Notes: a model not told the origin generated them from the sequence alone. A stretch of DNA of 64,000 nt from Leptospira wolffii serovar Khorat str. Khorat-H2 (GCF_000306115.2 NZ_AKWX02000020.1:310001-374000), one strand, 5' to 3'. Counted from the stretch's first letter, positions 8,797 to 18,245 are shown. Numbers and translations: made by a program.

Positions 8797-9591
8797 ATGA
8801 AACTCCGAGTCGGATTCGCATCTACTTCCATTCTATTTCTTCTATTTTCCGCTTCTCCTAGCTTCGCATTCGGAACTTATTCCGAGGGCTGGACTGTAGG
8901 CAAATTATTACAATTCGAAAGCAGAGGTATCGTATACGAATCTTACGAAGGAATCATAGAAGTTACCGGATACGATCCTTCGGAAGCCTGCGACGCGTTC
9001 CGAGACGAATGCTTTACTCCCACCAAAAAGAAGGTCAATTTCAGCGTTCGTCCGGAAAATGCGGACCTCGTAAATTTTCTGAGCAAACAACTGAACCAAA
9101 CGGTTCTCATTCAATTCAATATCCATAGAGTGCAGGCCATTGCCTTGTCCAGCGATGTGGAAGTCATCCACGCACAATATCAGGAAAATATAATTCCTCA
9201 GACCGATTCCCTTTCGGACTCTAAACAAAAAATGACCGTCTGGGTCCAGGCTCACGATACCCCGCAGCCGATAGAAAAAATGAGCGGAAAAAAGACCGGA
9301 GGAAAAAGAAATTTTTCGGTAACCGGAAGAATTCTGAGTTTAGAATATAAGGGAACCATGGTGGGAACCTACGAAGGCTTATATTTGGACGAGAGTAGGG
9401 GAAAGGTCCATCCCTTCTCCATTACCTCGGACGAGATGGCCGAGTTCGCCTGGAAAGCGTTGAAATATAACGGAAAGTATTATATGGGGATTTCGGTCGC
9501 CTTTGTCACCGGCCTAAGACAATCGGACTACGATTTATTCGAGATCAATTTCAAGGAACCGGCGGGAGGTTTAGAAAAGCAGAAAAAGTGA
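8797..9591 (+). CDS. secreted hypothetical protein with an internally duplicated domain
   Basis: 264 residues with a cleavable signal peptide (MKLRVGFASTSILFLLFSAS, cleavage near SFAF). The N-terminal half (GKLLQFESRGIVYESYEGII) and the part after about residue 175 (GRILSLEYKGTMVGTYEGLY) look like two copies of one beta-rich module, joined by a Lys/Gly-rich linker. Two Cys in the first module (EACDAFRDEC) could form a disulfide. No catalytic motif is visible and the family is not recognised. Predicted periplasmic or outer-membrane-associated. Confidence 0.65.
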   Translation: MKLRVGFASTSILFLLFSASPSFAFGTYSEGWTVGKLLQFESRGIVYESYEGIIEVTGYDPSEACDAFRDECFTPTKKKVNFSVRPENADLVNFLSKQLNQTVLIQFNIHRVQAIALSSDVEVIHAQYQENIIPQTDSLSDSKQKMTVWVQAHDTPQPIEKMSGKKTGGKRNFSVTGRILSLEYKGTMVGTYEGLYLDESRGKVHPFSITSDEMAEFAWKALKYNGKYYMGISVAFVTGLRQSDYDLFEINFKEPAGGLEKQKK

Positions 9592-9595
9592 ATAT

Positions 9596-11449
9596 TTAAT
9601 TCTTCTCATGCGATTTGGTTCTAACGGAGAAGAATATACCGATTCCTAAGAATAGAAGCGCTAAGATGCACCAATATATCAAATTCCAGTAAGTATCAGG
9701 AAGAAAATAGGAATAGTATATTTTCTCCGAAGGAAAGGGGATGTATTGAGATAGAAAGTTGCCCGCCACCAAAGTCTTGCGGAATTGGGTGTAATAGTTT
9801 TCCGGATTCTGCCAAAAAGCTAGAATTTGCAGAATCGATAATACCCAAGCGATGGCAACCAGACTCAAGAAAAATCTGCGAGTTCCAGTTAGAACCTTGC
9901 TCGAATCCCACAGGATAGCCAAAGCTTCCGCAGAATAATACGCAATCAAAGGATAAACCGCAATCCAGTATCTTCCCGCCGGGCAGGTACCTAACCAAAG
10001 ATTTGAATGGAATACATTCGGCAAATGTCCGACTATTACAATCGCGATTAGGAATATTCCCGCCACAAAGCGCTTCCTAAGAAGAATCGGCAAAAAACTT
10101 ACAAATAGAAGTAAGATCGGGTTGAGAGCAAAGAGCCCCCGATCCGCATCGAAAAGATAAGCGGAGTATCTTTTTGGAATCTCCTGCAATACAAGATCCT
10201 TGGAACCATAGGGAGATATTCCTTTATAGATTAAATAATTATAAAATAAAAAAAGAAGCACGCCGATTGCATACGAAATCGTCCCTATAAGCAATCCGGT
10301 AAATTCTTTTCGAAGGAGATAGACCCAATAAAGATACAATAAAAAAGAAACGAGCGCAAATTTGATATGAAAGAAAGGGAATGCGATTAAAGTGATCGGA
10401 TACCAGAAGGATCTACCGAAACGATTTCCAGATTCCAAAGAATAGAAACAGAGAAATAGAAGAATGCCCACTGGAACTTCGGGAAAAATTTGGTTCGAAT
10501 ATGCAATCCAAGGCAGCCCGAAGATGATGGGAAGCAAAAGTAAAATTCCGAGTCCCTGTTTCATTCTCCTCCTGAATGAGAAAAGCAGTATTGCAGTTCC
10601 TAAGGAATGAACAAGTACCATAAGAATCTTAGCAGCGAGCCCCGGGTCTGCCTGGATACCGGAGTTTTGGTTCAAGAAACTTGGTAATAGATAGATAGAG
10701 AGCAATGGATAATGAACCGGTTTTTCCTCGCCTTGGATAAAAATCGTATGGTGATCGAATTTTCGAAAGAAAAGAGAAGGCTTCTGGAAAGAATATTGAT
10801 TCTCCAATGCCATGTCCCGGTCTCCGAGTAAAGACTCTCCCATCAAGAGATAATGAGGTTCGTCTCCGATATAAGGGACCGGCCAATTCTTCAAAAACGA
10901 AAAATCTAGGGAATAAGCGATGAGCCAAAGTAGAAAAAATCTTTTGTAGGAAGATATGGAACCGGATCGATACAAAAGTACAAGCACCGCTACGGATAAG
11001 AAGCCTAAAGCCAGGATCGTCCCATGGTATGCCTCGTATTCGAAAGTCTTCTTTTGGAATAGAAAGACTTCTCCTTTTTGGATCGGATTCGAAAACGTGA
11101 AATCGATTTCGGAAATACTATCTTCTGAAGGAATCGAAAGGTGGATGATTTGTTTCTCCAATACATGGCTTTGGATTTTCTTACCATTTACGGAAACCGT
11201 GACCGTATTCTTCCTTTCCGAAAGTTTTCCTAAACGAAATCGGTAATCCGAATCGATTCCTTTAATGAAGCAACCTTTAGCGCTTTGCTTCGTAATTAAA
11301 TAAGAATCACCCGATTGGTCTAAGCCGGAATATGCGGTTTCACAAGACGAGTTTCCCCGAGATAAGAATAGAATCGGAAAGGATAAGGAAAAAAGAAAAA
11401 CCGAAATCGGAATCCAAATCAATTTAGAAGAATGTAAGAAACGAATCAT
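9596..11449 (-). CDS. GT-C-type polytopic membrane protein (glycosyltransferase-like)
   Basis: Start taken at the ATG at 11449, which begins directly with MIRFLHSSKLIWIPISVFLF; a TTG at 11506 would add 19 residues without improving the signal. About 617 residues: one N-terminal membrane segment, a soluble beta domain of about 100 residues, then roughly ten hydrophobic segments. After the second membrane segment comes YIGDEPHYLLMGESLLGDRD; an acidic D/E motif in the first large loop is characteristic of GT-C transferases that use polyprenyl-phosphate sugars. It probably acts in cell-envelope glycan assembly. The substrate cannot be read from the sequence. Confidence 0.6.
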   Translation of the reverse strand: MIRFLHSSKLIWIPISVFLFSLSFPILFLSRGNSSCETAYSGLDQSGDSYLITKQSAKGCFIKGIDSDYRFRLGKLSERKNTVTVSVNGKKIQSHVLEKQIIHLSIPSEDSISEIDFTFSNPIQKGEVFLFQKKTFEYEAYHGTILALGFLSVAVLVLLYRSGSISSYKRFFLLWLIAYSLDFSFLKNWPVPYIGDEPHYLLMGESLLGDRDMALENQYSFQKPSLFFRKFDHHTIFIQGEEKPVHYPLLSIYLLPSFLNQNSGIQADPGLAAKILMVLVHSLGTAILLFSFRRRMKQGLGILLLLPIIFGLPWIAYSNQIFPEVPVGILLFLCFYSLESGNRFGRSFWYPITLIAFPFFHIKFALVSFLLYLYWVYLLRKEFTGLLIGTISYAIGVLLFLFYNYLIYKGISPYGSKDLVLQEIPKRYSAYLFDADRGLFALNPILLLFVSFLPILLRKRFVAGIFLIAIVIVGHLPNVFHSNLWLGTCPAGRYWIAVYPLIAYYSAEALAILWDSSKVLTGTRRFFLSLVAIAWVLSILQILAFWQNPENYYTQFRKTLVAGNFLSQYIPFPSEKIYYSYFLPDTYWNLIYWCILALLFLGIGIFFSVRTKSHEKN

Positions 11450-11565
11450 GTAGGAAGAATTCGAAAAGGGGAACCCGAAAAGTTCCACTCCCCCAAACAC
11501 CTGCAAGATGACAGTTCGATTCCGACCTGTCTACTCAGAATCTAAATCCTTTCGGACAACCTAGC

Positions 11566-13542
11566 TCAGGTCTTTGTTTGGATTTGAATCGGAATATATT
11601 TATTTAGTATTTCCCTAGCGACCCGGTTCAGCCTAGGCTTGCCCGATGCTTCCAAGAGGATCCAATAAGCGTAATCTATGCTGAACATATCCTTGATGTT
11701 CTTACCGCATTTGATCCATTGCTGCTCTAAGCGCTTTTTCGCTTCGAGAGTTAGATTAGGATTTTTACGGTAGTTCTCCAGATAAGCGTAATATGCCGAA
11801 GTTAAAGAAGCGACGAAAGGCTCTTTCCACTTTCTACCTTGTAAGGTCCTTTCGGTCTCCCATCGGAACTCTCCCAAAGTTTTGGTCAGAACTAAGGAAG
11901 GATTTTCGTTCACGACGGACGGAAAAAGCATTCTTCCCAAAGCTAAATTTCCTTCGGAGGACTCCTGCCAAAGTACTCCCCGATTCCCCGCAAACGGCAA
12001 GAGAATGAGGTCAGCGTAAAATTCCTTTTTGTATTCGCTAATCTGATTCGTGGTAGAGGATATTACGTGAACCTCTCTCTGAAACAAGCCCGGATCGATT
12101 TTAGCGACATGTTTCGTGCCAGAAAATATCTTTTCGGGAGAAAAGATATTGGCTTGGGTGGGTCCATAAAAATGGTCTTCGGAAAGGATCGGATAAGCAA
12201 AATTCGGATTCAGGGAGATCCCCAATAGTCCCATATACAAAAGACTCTCCACCTCCCATTCCAAAAGATGAATTAAATATTCTTTATTTCTAATGTCCTT
12301 GGCTTCGGGTTCCTGGTTCCATAGCAATTTTGATTTCTCGTACTGATCGTAAGTCTGCCCGAGCGAGTTATTGGATGGATGTTTTTTACCGGCCAGGACC
12401 AAATTCAACCAGTCCGGAAATAGATGGATGGATATCTTGGATTCCAGAGAATGTCCCGTTTGGTTCGAGGATTTCAGAATCGTAATCGCTTCTTCCAAGT
12501 CTCGGATTCTCTTTCCCGAAATCAAGGTTTCATCTAAAAAGAAAAAATATACGAAGAGAAGAACCGGTTTAGGAACTTCTCCCTGATGAGAGCGGAACTT
12601 CACGAAGCACACCTTGTACAATCGTATCAGTATTTTATAATCTTCTTGCTTATGATGGCGTCGGATCAGACCGGGGTGTTCTCTATAATTTTTGACAAGA
12701 TGTCGGATTTCTTCGCAAACGCTCGGCTGGAGTCCCGAAAATTCCAAAATCTGATCCAGGCTATTCGAATATTCCTGAGGTGGAGGAGTGGAATCTTTCT
12801 CCGTGGAAAATCCTCCTCTAGAATGATCCGTCCATTCTTCCTCTTTCTTTTCGTCCAACTCCGGAATCGTCTTGATTTGGAGAGTGAGATTCTTGTCTTC
12901 TTGGGAGAGAAAGATCGCCTCCGATTTCATCCATTGATTCGATTCGCTCCGAAAGAATAGTTCCACTTTTTCATATCTAGACAAGGAGAATGTAGGAACT
13001 CCTGTCTTGGTATATACATGCGCATGGACTCCCTTGTTAACGGAAGAAGCGTCAATCTGAGTGGCTCCTAATAAAATCGGAAAGGTTTCCTTAGAGTCCG
13101 TCTGTAGAATCGCCGGTAGATATTTGCGGGGAGGACTTGTATGCGTATGAGTTAAATGGTCCAGAGTATGAACGATTTGTACATCTCTCCAAGCGGGAAG
13201 ATTACTCTGATCGGCCAGAAATTGTAGGAACTCCGGTAGGAAATATTTCTGGTACCAAGCAGGATCCTCCGCCATTCTCCTTAAATCCCCGTAGGGAACT
13301 CGATCCAGAAATTCGTGAAATAGGATCACATCCTTATTGTGAAACTCGTGGAGATGTAACTTAGCAAGCACCCGGTCCCTATAATTTTTTTCCCCCACAT
13401 TCCTACTCGAAATGGCTTTCTGGGTCCAATAGATCACAGCCAAGACGACCGCGAGGAAAACGCCTCCGGTGATCACCGGAACCCAAGAGAATTCTGGCCA
13501 GATCAGAATCGGCGCACCGGAATCCTGGCTAAGTAAAAACAT
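11566..13542 (-). CDS. membrane-anchored hypothetical protein
   Basis: 658 residues. One membrane segment near the N-terminus (VPVITGGVFLAVVLAVIYW) is preceded by a short segment, so the long remainder is predicted cytoplasmic or periplasmic depending on topology. The body is rich in charged and aromatic residues and shows no motif I can name; it has an acidic mid-section (DEKKEEEWTDHSRG) and helical stretches. The codon pattern agrees with its neighbours and the ORF is long and uninterrupted, so it is a real gene. Function unknown. Confidence 0.6.
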   Translation of the reverse strand: MFLLSQDSGAPILIWPEFSWVPVITGGVFLAVVLAVIYWTQKAISSRNVGEKNYRDRVLAKLHLHEFHNKDVILFHEFLDRVPYGDLRRMAEDPAWYQKYFLPEFLQFLADQSNLPAWRDVQIVHTLDHLTHTHTSPPRKYLPAILQTDSKETFPILLGATQIDASSVNKGVHAHVYTKTGVPTFSLSRYEKVELFFRSESNQWMKSEAIFLSQEDKNLTLQIKTIPELDEKKEEEWTDHSRGGFSTEKDSTPPPQEYSNSLDQILEFSGLQPSVCEEIRHLVKNYREHPGLIRRHHKQEDYKILIRLYKVCFVKFRSHQGEVPKPVLLFVYFFFLDETLISGKRIRDLEEAITILKSSNQTGHSLESKISIHLFPDWLNLVLAGKKHPSNNSLGQTYDQYEKSKLLWNQEPEAKDIRNKEYLIHLLEWEVESLLYMGLLGISLNPNFAYPILSEDHFYGPTQANIFSPEKIFSGTKHVAKIDPGLFQREVHVISSTTNQISEYKKEFYADLILLPFAGNRGVLWQESSEGNLALGRMLFPSVVNENPSLVLTKTLGEFRWETERTLQGRKWKEPFVASLTSAYYAYLENYRKNPNLTLEAKKRLEQQWIKCGKNIKDMFSIDYAYWILLEASGKPRLNRVAREILNKYIPIQIQTKT

Positions 13543-13549
13543 GGCCTAA

Positions 13550-13727
13550 AGATTAAACCGATTCGGTTAGGAGTCAAGTGGATTTGGGGGAGGGGGATTA
13601 TTCTAAATGATTTGTAAAGTGAATTAAAAGACTTCAACCCATCTCTTAATAATACTAAAGCTTATTAATTAATAACTTGTTTAGAGATAATAAGTATAAT
13701 TTAGTGTCTTACAAATTAGCCAATAAA
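13550..13727. other. AT-rich intergenic stretch
   Basis: Distinctly more AT-rich than the flanks. It contains a 14-bp palindrome TTATTAATTAATAA (13662-13675) and no ORF. It marks the left edge of the AT-rich RHS remnant island. Confidence 0.4.
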
Positions 13728-14147
13728 CTAGTGCGACTTTACATTTTCCTTTTTTGCGATATTAAAAAACACATTTCCTAATTCAAGGTTCTTTTTCAAT
13801 CCCTTCCCGAAGTAAAAACATCTACCTACTTCGTAGATTGAAGATTTTTCACCTAGTAAAGCTGCACTTAAATAGCACTCTGCAGCCAACCTTAGATTCT
13901 TTTTTACACCTTCTCCTTTTTCATAACAAACAGCGAGATCATACAAAGCTTCAGGAATACCCGCCGACCCAGCCTCTAGAAAAAGTAAGTAGGCTTTCTT
14001 AAAATTCTTCTCAAAATACTTTCCATGTAAATACCAATTACCCAATGCATATGAAGCTCGAAAATCCTGCTCATCCCTAGCCTTCCCAAGGAGCTTTGCA
14101 ACTTCGTGCAAAGTGGGCAATTTACTATCCAATCGAGCAAGTCTCAT
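13728..14147 (-). CDS. Sel1-repeat protein, candidate RHS immunity or accessory gene
   Basis: Start set at the ATG at 14147 (MRLARLDSKLP); the longer open frame upstream is antisense-like and overlaps the RHS gene. 139 residues with three to four Sel1-like helical repeats: ASYALGNWYLHGKYFEKNFK, ALYDLAVCYEKGEGVKKNLR and SIYEVGRCFYFGKGLKKNLE. The gene directly follows the RHS tip. A GAGGAG at the RHS end precedes a four-codon mini-ORF (ATG 14158, MSEL then TGA) whose stop overlaps this ATG, so translation may be coupled. Sel1 proteins bind other proteins. Position after a polymorphic-toxin tip suggests immunity, but this is inference. Composition is AT-rich. Confidence 0.55.
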   Translation of the reverse strand: MRLARLDSKLPTLHEVAKLLGKARDEQDFRASYALGNWYLHGKYFEKNFKKAYLLFLEAGSAGIPEALYDLAVCYEKGEGVKKNLRLAAECYLSAALLGEKSSIYEVGRCFYFGKGLKKNLELGNVFFNIAKKENVKSH

Positions 14148-14163
14148 AGCTCGCTCATAATTT

Positions 14164-15051
14164 TTACTTCTCCTCTTTTGGAGGCCAAGGACCTTTGTGC
14201 TTGGGCGGCTTTTTCCTATGATAATCTCTATTTTTATCTCCTTTTTCTCCCCCTTGATCTTTCTACCTTCTCGTATTTCCTTTTTCATGTTTTTCCTCAG
14301 TAGACGGTCGCTTTTTCTTATGCTCTGCTGATAGTATTTTTTTGTATAGCTCATCACTATCATTATTATCTTTTGGATTTGGAGTTTCTCCTGGAAGTGT
14401 AGGAATAGGTAAACCTGTATGGACACGAGGATTACCATCATAATTTTGTGGCCCAAAGTATTGTTCAGCTAGAGCAAAGAGTCCAAATGTAACTAAAGTT
14501 CCTCCAAGACCTCCGCCTCCTCTCGGAGAAATTCTTGGAGTTGCCCTTGGGACTTTTGGCGGTCCTTTAGGTACGCTTCCTATCTTTTTAGGAATAGACT
14601 TAGAAGGTGGAGATACCGAGGGCTTATTCGCATTTGGATTACTTTTTGGCGTAGTATCGGGTTTTGAGCTGGGAGGAATGTATGCCTTCGTTCCCGGTGA
14701 ATTTATCAAATGCCCCGTTGGATCCTTAAATGCAATAGGATTTCCCTGCACGTAAGAGAATCTATTCCACCCTTGGGTATCATCATCCCCATCAATAACC
14801 GAATCCGCACTTGTAAACCTTCCGATCTCCGGATCGTAATAGCGTGCATTATAAAAATAGAAATTTGTTTCCCGGTCGAGCTCTTGGGAATTGTATTTAG
14901 GAGCGAAGTCTAGGCTTCCCCTTTGGACGAGGGTTTCTCCGTAAGGTTCGTATTGGGTTCTGCTTAAGGTTTGGGCGTTTTCATCCAGAACATGGGAGAC
15001 GGAGTCCACTTGGTCTGTTAGGAAATAGGCGGTCGTTCCTTCTTCGTTTAG
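14164..15051 (-). pseudogene. RHS-repeat toxin C-terminal remnant (truncated 5' end, internal amber codon)
   Basis: The frame opens after an in-frame TAA (15052-15054) with LNEEGTTAYFLTDQVDSVSH, continues through the RHS core (FYFYNARYYDPEIGRFTSAD, then NRFSYVQGNPIAFKDPTG) and a Pro/Ser/Lys-rich linker into a variable tip. There is no start codon or upstream RHS repeat region in the window, so the N-terminal bulk is missing. A TAG at 14263-14265 interrupts the tip after EEKHEKGNTRR. Beyond it the same frame reads KDQGGEKGDKNRDYHRKK and PPKHKGPWPPKEEK, then TAA at 14164, which looks like the natural C-terminus. Known: RHS proteins carry C-terminal toxins used in contact-dependent competition. 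Here it is a decayed tip or a recombination reservoir. A GTG at 15009 could still start a short product. Confidence 0.8.
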
Positions 15052-15188
15052 TTATTTTCTTATAATCTCAAGCCGTTCAGAAAAGCATATCTTTTCATCG
15101 CTTAAATGTAAGAAGGGCTCCAGGCATTATTTTCAACAATCTTTTACACAAAACCATCGTCAATATAGCATCGGCAAGGTCGATACTC

Positions 15189-16346
15189 TCAATTCCCTTT
15201 TCGTATCGCGAGAAAAATCGCCTGACCGACCGGTAAAGGAAGATAGTCAAAAGGTTTTAAAAATGGAATTAAAGAGTCCATTATCATGGCGTCCGAAAGC
15301 TTTATTTTCGTAGCACGAAACAATCGCATTCGAATAAACCAGCCTAAGGCACCAACCGGATTAAACGGTTTCCATATCTTTAAGGTAGCTTTAGGAAATT
15401 CTTTCTTCAGAAGCGAGACGATTCTCTTTTTATCGCTCCATCCGTATCTTCGATAATGTCCGATTCTCTTGTCGAATTCAGAATATAAGATCTTGGTTGC
15501 AGGCACAATTGCAACAAACCAACCTTCTTGTTTAACGATTTCTAATCCATGTTTGATAAAAAGCCAATCATCTTGGACATGTTCTAAAACATTCGAGCTA
15601 TAAACGCAATCCCAATGATTCTTTTCCTTTAATCCAAAAAAGTCCTGTTCCACTCCCAAAAACAAAGGCTCTGCCCTAAATCGAGAACGCAAACGCTGTG
15701 CATTATAATCGGATAACTCGGTTAAAAACGAGTGATAGCCGTTTTCGAAAACAAGATTTGCGATCGTTCCCGTGCCCGCACCAATCTCCAAATTCTTTTC
15801 ACCCAAGAATGGGGTGATCTTAGAGGCCAAATACTCGTTGTAAGTGCGAGCCTCTTCAACGGTTTCCAAGATTTCAACGCCCGTTCCGCCTTCCGAGTAA
15901 ACGACAGTATTCCCGACTAAAACTTGCTTATTTACGAAAACAAAGCGATCGAATCCGAGGAAGTTCCAAACAATTACGATTAAGATTCCCACGATTGTAG
16001 AGACATAAAAGGAAAATTCGAAAGCATCTAAAATGAGAAAAGCAGTGATTCGAAGAATAATGCCCGAAAATAGGACCAAATGATATCGCAGGAATTTGGA
16101 AAAGAAACCCTCAAAGGATTCTCTCCAAGTGAAAAATTTATGAATTGGGTAGGAAACAATAATCGGGATTTCCGTAGCAATCAGATTTCCTATATTTCTC
16201 CCCAAGCTGGTAGCATTTACGGAAGGATAACTAAAAACTATATGTGCAGCTAATAAGTTTATCCCGAAAACGATAAGCCCAGCGATAATATATCTGAATT
16301 GCCTAACAGAGAAAATTTCAACAATCGCATTTCCCTTTTTTATCAT
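15189..16346 (-). CDS. GtrA-like membrane domain fused to SAM-dependent methyltransferase
   Basis: 385 residues. Residues about 12-138 form four membrane segments of the GtrA/DPMS flippase-like type (FRYIIAGLIVFGINLLAAHI, then the characteristic HKFFTWRE and WNFLGFDRFVFVNK). Residues about 160-385 are a class I methyltransferase: SAM motif LEIGAGTG at 186-193, an acidic LTELSD strand end, and the WDCVYSSNVLEHVQDD motif typical of type-11/12 enzymes. GtrA proteins move or present polyprenyl-linked sugars; the fused methylase may modify the lipid-linked glycan at the inner membrane. The neighbouring acyltransferase on the same strand fits envelope polysaccharide decoration. The substrate is inferred only by context. 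Confidence 0.8.
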   Translation of the reverse strand: MIKKGNAIVEIFSVRQFRYIIAGLIVFGINLLAAHIVFSYPSVNATSLGRNIGNLIATEIPIIVSYPIHKFFTWRESFEGFFSKFLRYHLVLFSGIILRITAFLILDAFEFSFYVSTIVGILIVIVWNFLGFDRFVFVNKQVLVGNTVVYSEGGTGVEILETVEEARTYNEYLASKITPFLGEKNLEIGAGTGTIANLVFENGYHSFLTELSDYNAQRLRSRFRAEPLFLGVEQDFFGLKEKNHWDCVYSSNVLEHVQDDWLFIKHGLEIVKQEGWFVAIVPATKILYSEFDKRIGHYRRYGWSDKKRIVSLLKKEFPKATLKIWKPFNPVGALGWFIRMRLFRATKIKLSDAMIMDSLIPFLKPFDYLPLPVGQAIFLAIRKGN

Positions 16347-16469
16347 ATCGGCTATGAAATCTCCATATCGAAAACAGAAAACTCAATTTTAAAGAGATTA
16401 AATCGATGTTATGAAATAATTGCTAACGTATAGCATTTCTCGCTATACAACCCAAAACTAATCTTTTCA

Positions 16470-17636
16470 TTAATTATTCGTTTTCCTAGCCTTCCGATTT
16501 CCGATCCGATTCTTCCAATCCACAAAGGGTTTTTCTACAGCTAGATAAAGAATCCAGGAAGAAATAAAAGTTACTAAAAAAGAAACACCGATAATCTGTA
16601 ACGTTTGAATCGCAGAAAAATTCTCCCTTGTTCTTGCTACCATGCCAGCGCCGACCCCTATCCCTACGATATTCCAAAGATACATAGAATAACTGATTCG
16701 AGCGATCGGACGAAATATTGGCGATTCGAAAATCGCGGTCCAAAAGGTCTTTTGGTTCATACAAAGAAATAATAATATACCGTACGAAATATTCTGCGAA
16801 TTCAATGCGATAGATTTGCCTGTCCAAGACTGAATCGGATAAGAATGGCCGAAAACCAAGCCGGCTATTAAAATCACGCTCAACACAATCACCCTATTTC
16901 GATTCAATACGATCTTATATGAGGATATGAGCTCCGCGACGATTATCCCGACTAAAATCGAATCGAAACGGTTATGCGTTTTATGGACGAAATCGTAATC
17001 TAAATCAGAAAGGGCCCCGATTATCCTTGCTATCCCCGGTAGAAAATACACAAAACAATAAAGCGTGACTCTTTGCTTGGATTCGAGTCTGAAAAGACCG
17101 AATAGAATCAAAACCGGAAGAAGTAGGTAAAAATGATTTTCTACGGAGAGCGACCAATCCACTACCATTACGCAAGGAAAATAATTGGAGAGAAAGATCA
17201 GATCCGACCATACGAATGGAAGAATTTCCGCCCTTTCTTTCCAGAAATTCGCGACATTCGGATCCGACGGAGGATGTATTTTGAAAAAGTCTACTTGTGT
17301 CTTGGTATACAAATATACGATTGCCAAGGCAAAGTAAAAGGCTGGCAGAATTCGCAACGCTCGACCGATAAAGAAACCTCGGATATCGATGCTCCCGTTC
17401 TTTCGGAAACTTCGCAGAAGCCCTCCGTAAATCAGATACCCGCTTAGGATAAAAAACAGATCCACACCCGAGTTAAAATTATCGAAGATATTCTTCCAGA
17501 AATCGGAATGGATTCCGTTGAATATCCCCCAGGTATGAAAGAATACCACTAGAAGAATCGCCAAGGCTCTCAATCCGTTCAACGATTCGTTTTCATCTTC
17601 TTTCTTTTTAAATATCGAGAATATATAGGAGAACAT
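16470..17636 (-). CDS. acyltransferase family 3 (OafA/YrhL-type) membrane protein
   Basis: 388 residues with about ten membrane segments. Family hallmarks are in place: NGLRALAILLVVFFHTWG (conserved R and H near the first segment), SGVDLFFILSGYLIYGGLLR, and an RFDSILVGI segment in the middle. These integral-membrane enzymes transfer acetyl or other acyl groups to sugars of LPS O-antigen, peptidoglycan or secondary metabolites. No fused SGNH domain is present. It lies just upstream of the GtrA-methyltransferase gene on the same strand, which supports surface-glycan modification. The acceptor is unknown. Confidence 0.85.
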   Translation of the reverse strand: MFSYIFSIFKKKEDENESLNGLRALAILLVVFFHTWGIFNGIHSDFWKNIFDNFNSGVDLFFILSGYLIYGGLLRSFRKNGSIDIRGFFIGRALRILPAFYFALAIVYLYTKTQVDFFKIHPPSDPNVANFWKERAEILPFVWSDLIFLSNYFPCVMVVDWSLSVENHFYLLLPVLILFGLFRLESKQRVTLYCFVYFLPGIARIIGALSDLDYDFVHKTHNRFDSILVGIIVAELISSYKIVLNRNRVIVLSVILIAGLVFGHSYPIQSWTGKSIALNSQNISYGILLFLCMNQKTFWTAIFESPIFRPIARISYSMYLWNIVGIGVGAGMVARTRENFSAIQTLQIIGVSFLVTFISSWILYLAVEKPFVDWKNRIGNRKARKTNN

Positions 17637-17767
17637 AGTTTAAGGAAACGATTCCAGTCATCCTGTCCATGTGGGATTCTGTCACTTAAAATTCGAACAC
17701 AGATCGTATAAGCATTTTCGAACCGAAGATTTTTAGAAAAATTTCGCTTTACAAACAGACAAATATG

Positions 17768-17781
17768 TTTCGATGTCGAAA
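17768..17781. promoter_or_regulatory. MarR operator palindrome overlapping the marR-type start codon
   Basis: TTTCGA-TG-TCGAAA is a perfect palindrome whose centre includes the ATG at 17773. The same sequence (reverse complement identical over 15 bases) recurs at 18246-18261 before the next gene, which strongly suggests binding by the MarR protein encoded here and autoregulation. Confidence 0.7.
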
Positions 17782-18210
17782 TATATGGTAAAACCGGAGT
17801 TCGTAATCCATCTACTTTCTCGGACTAGAGATAGGATCCAAAAGCATCTTTCCTCGGAATTCGAGAAGCAAGGAATTCATGATGTGGTTCCGGCTCATGG
17901 CGGAGTTCTCTATGCCCTCGGTAAAGGGCCCATGATCTTGAGCGAACTAGCTTCCGCCCTCGATCGGACGAATTCCACCGTAACGGCTCTACTAGATAAA
18001 CTCGAGAATCTAGGCTATATCAAACGCTCAAAGCCTTATGAAGACGAGAGAATCACTTCCGCCGAATTGACCGAAAAAGGCAAGGCGACCCTGGAAAAAG
18101 TGCAGAGGGCTTCCAAGCAAACTTTATCCAAACTCTATAAGGATATCGACGCTTCGGAAAAAGAGGAGTTTATAAGAATACTGTCCAAGATTCATTCTAA
18201 TTTCGAATGA
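17773..18210 (+). CDS. MarR-family transcriptional regulator
   Basis: 145 residues with a winged-helix core: ILSELASALDRTNSTVTALL (recognition helix region) followed by LGYIKRSKPYEDERITSAEL, the usual wing with the D-x-R motif, and a C-terminal dimerisation helix. The start may be ATG 17773 or the in-frame ATG 17785; the first lies inside the palindrome at 17768-17781, the second just beyond it. It heads a two-gene unit with the SDR gene 65 bases downstream, which has its own copy of the palindrome. MarR proteins usually repress until a small aromatic or lipophilic ligand binds. The ligand here is unknown. Confidence 0.85.
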   Translation: MSKYMVKPEFVIHLLSRTRDRIQKHLSSEFEKQGIHDVVPAHGGVLYALGKGPMILSELASALDRTNSTVTALLDKLENLGYIKRSKPYEDERITSAELTEKGKATLEKVQRASKQTLSKLYKDIDASEKEEFIRILSKIHSNFE

Positions 18211-18245
18211 TCGGAAAGGAAATAGACGGTTAAAGAGCGGCAATT

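Noticed and set aside
14148..14456. Upstream extension of the Sel1 frame to 242 codons
   Set aside because: Lies inside the RHS frame, with a low-complexity, AT-driven peptide (IIMIVMSYTKKYYQQ). The Sel1 part begins near 14147.
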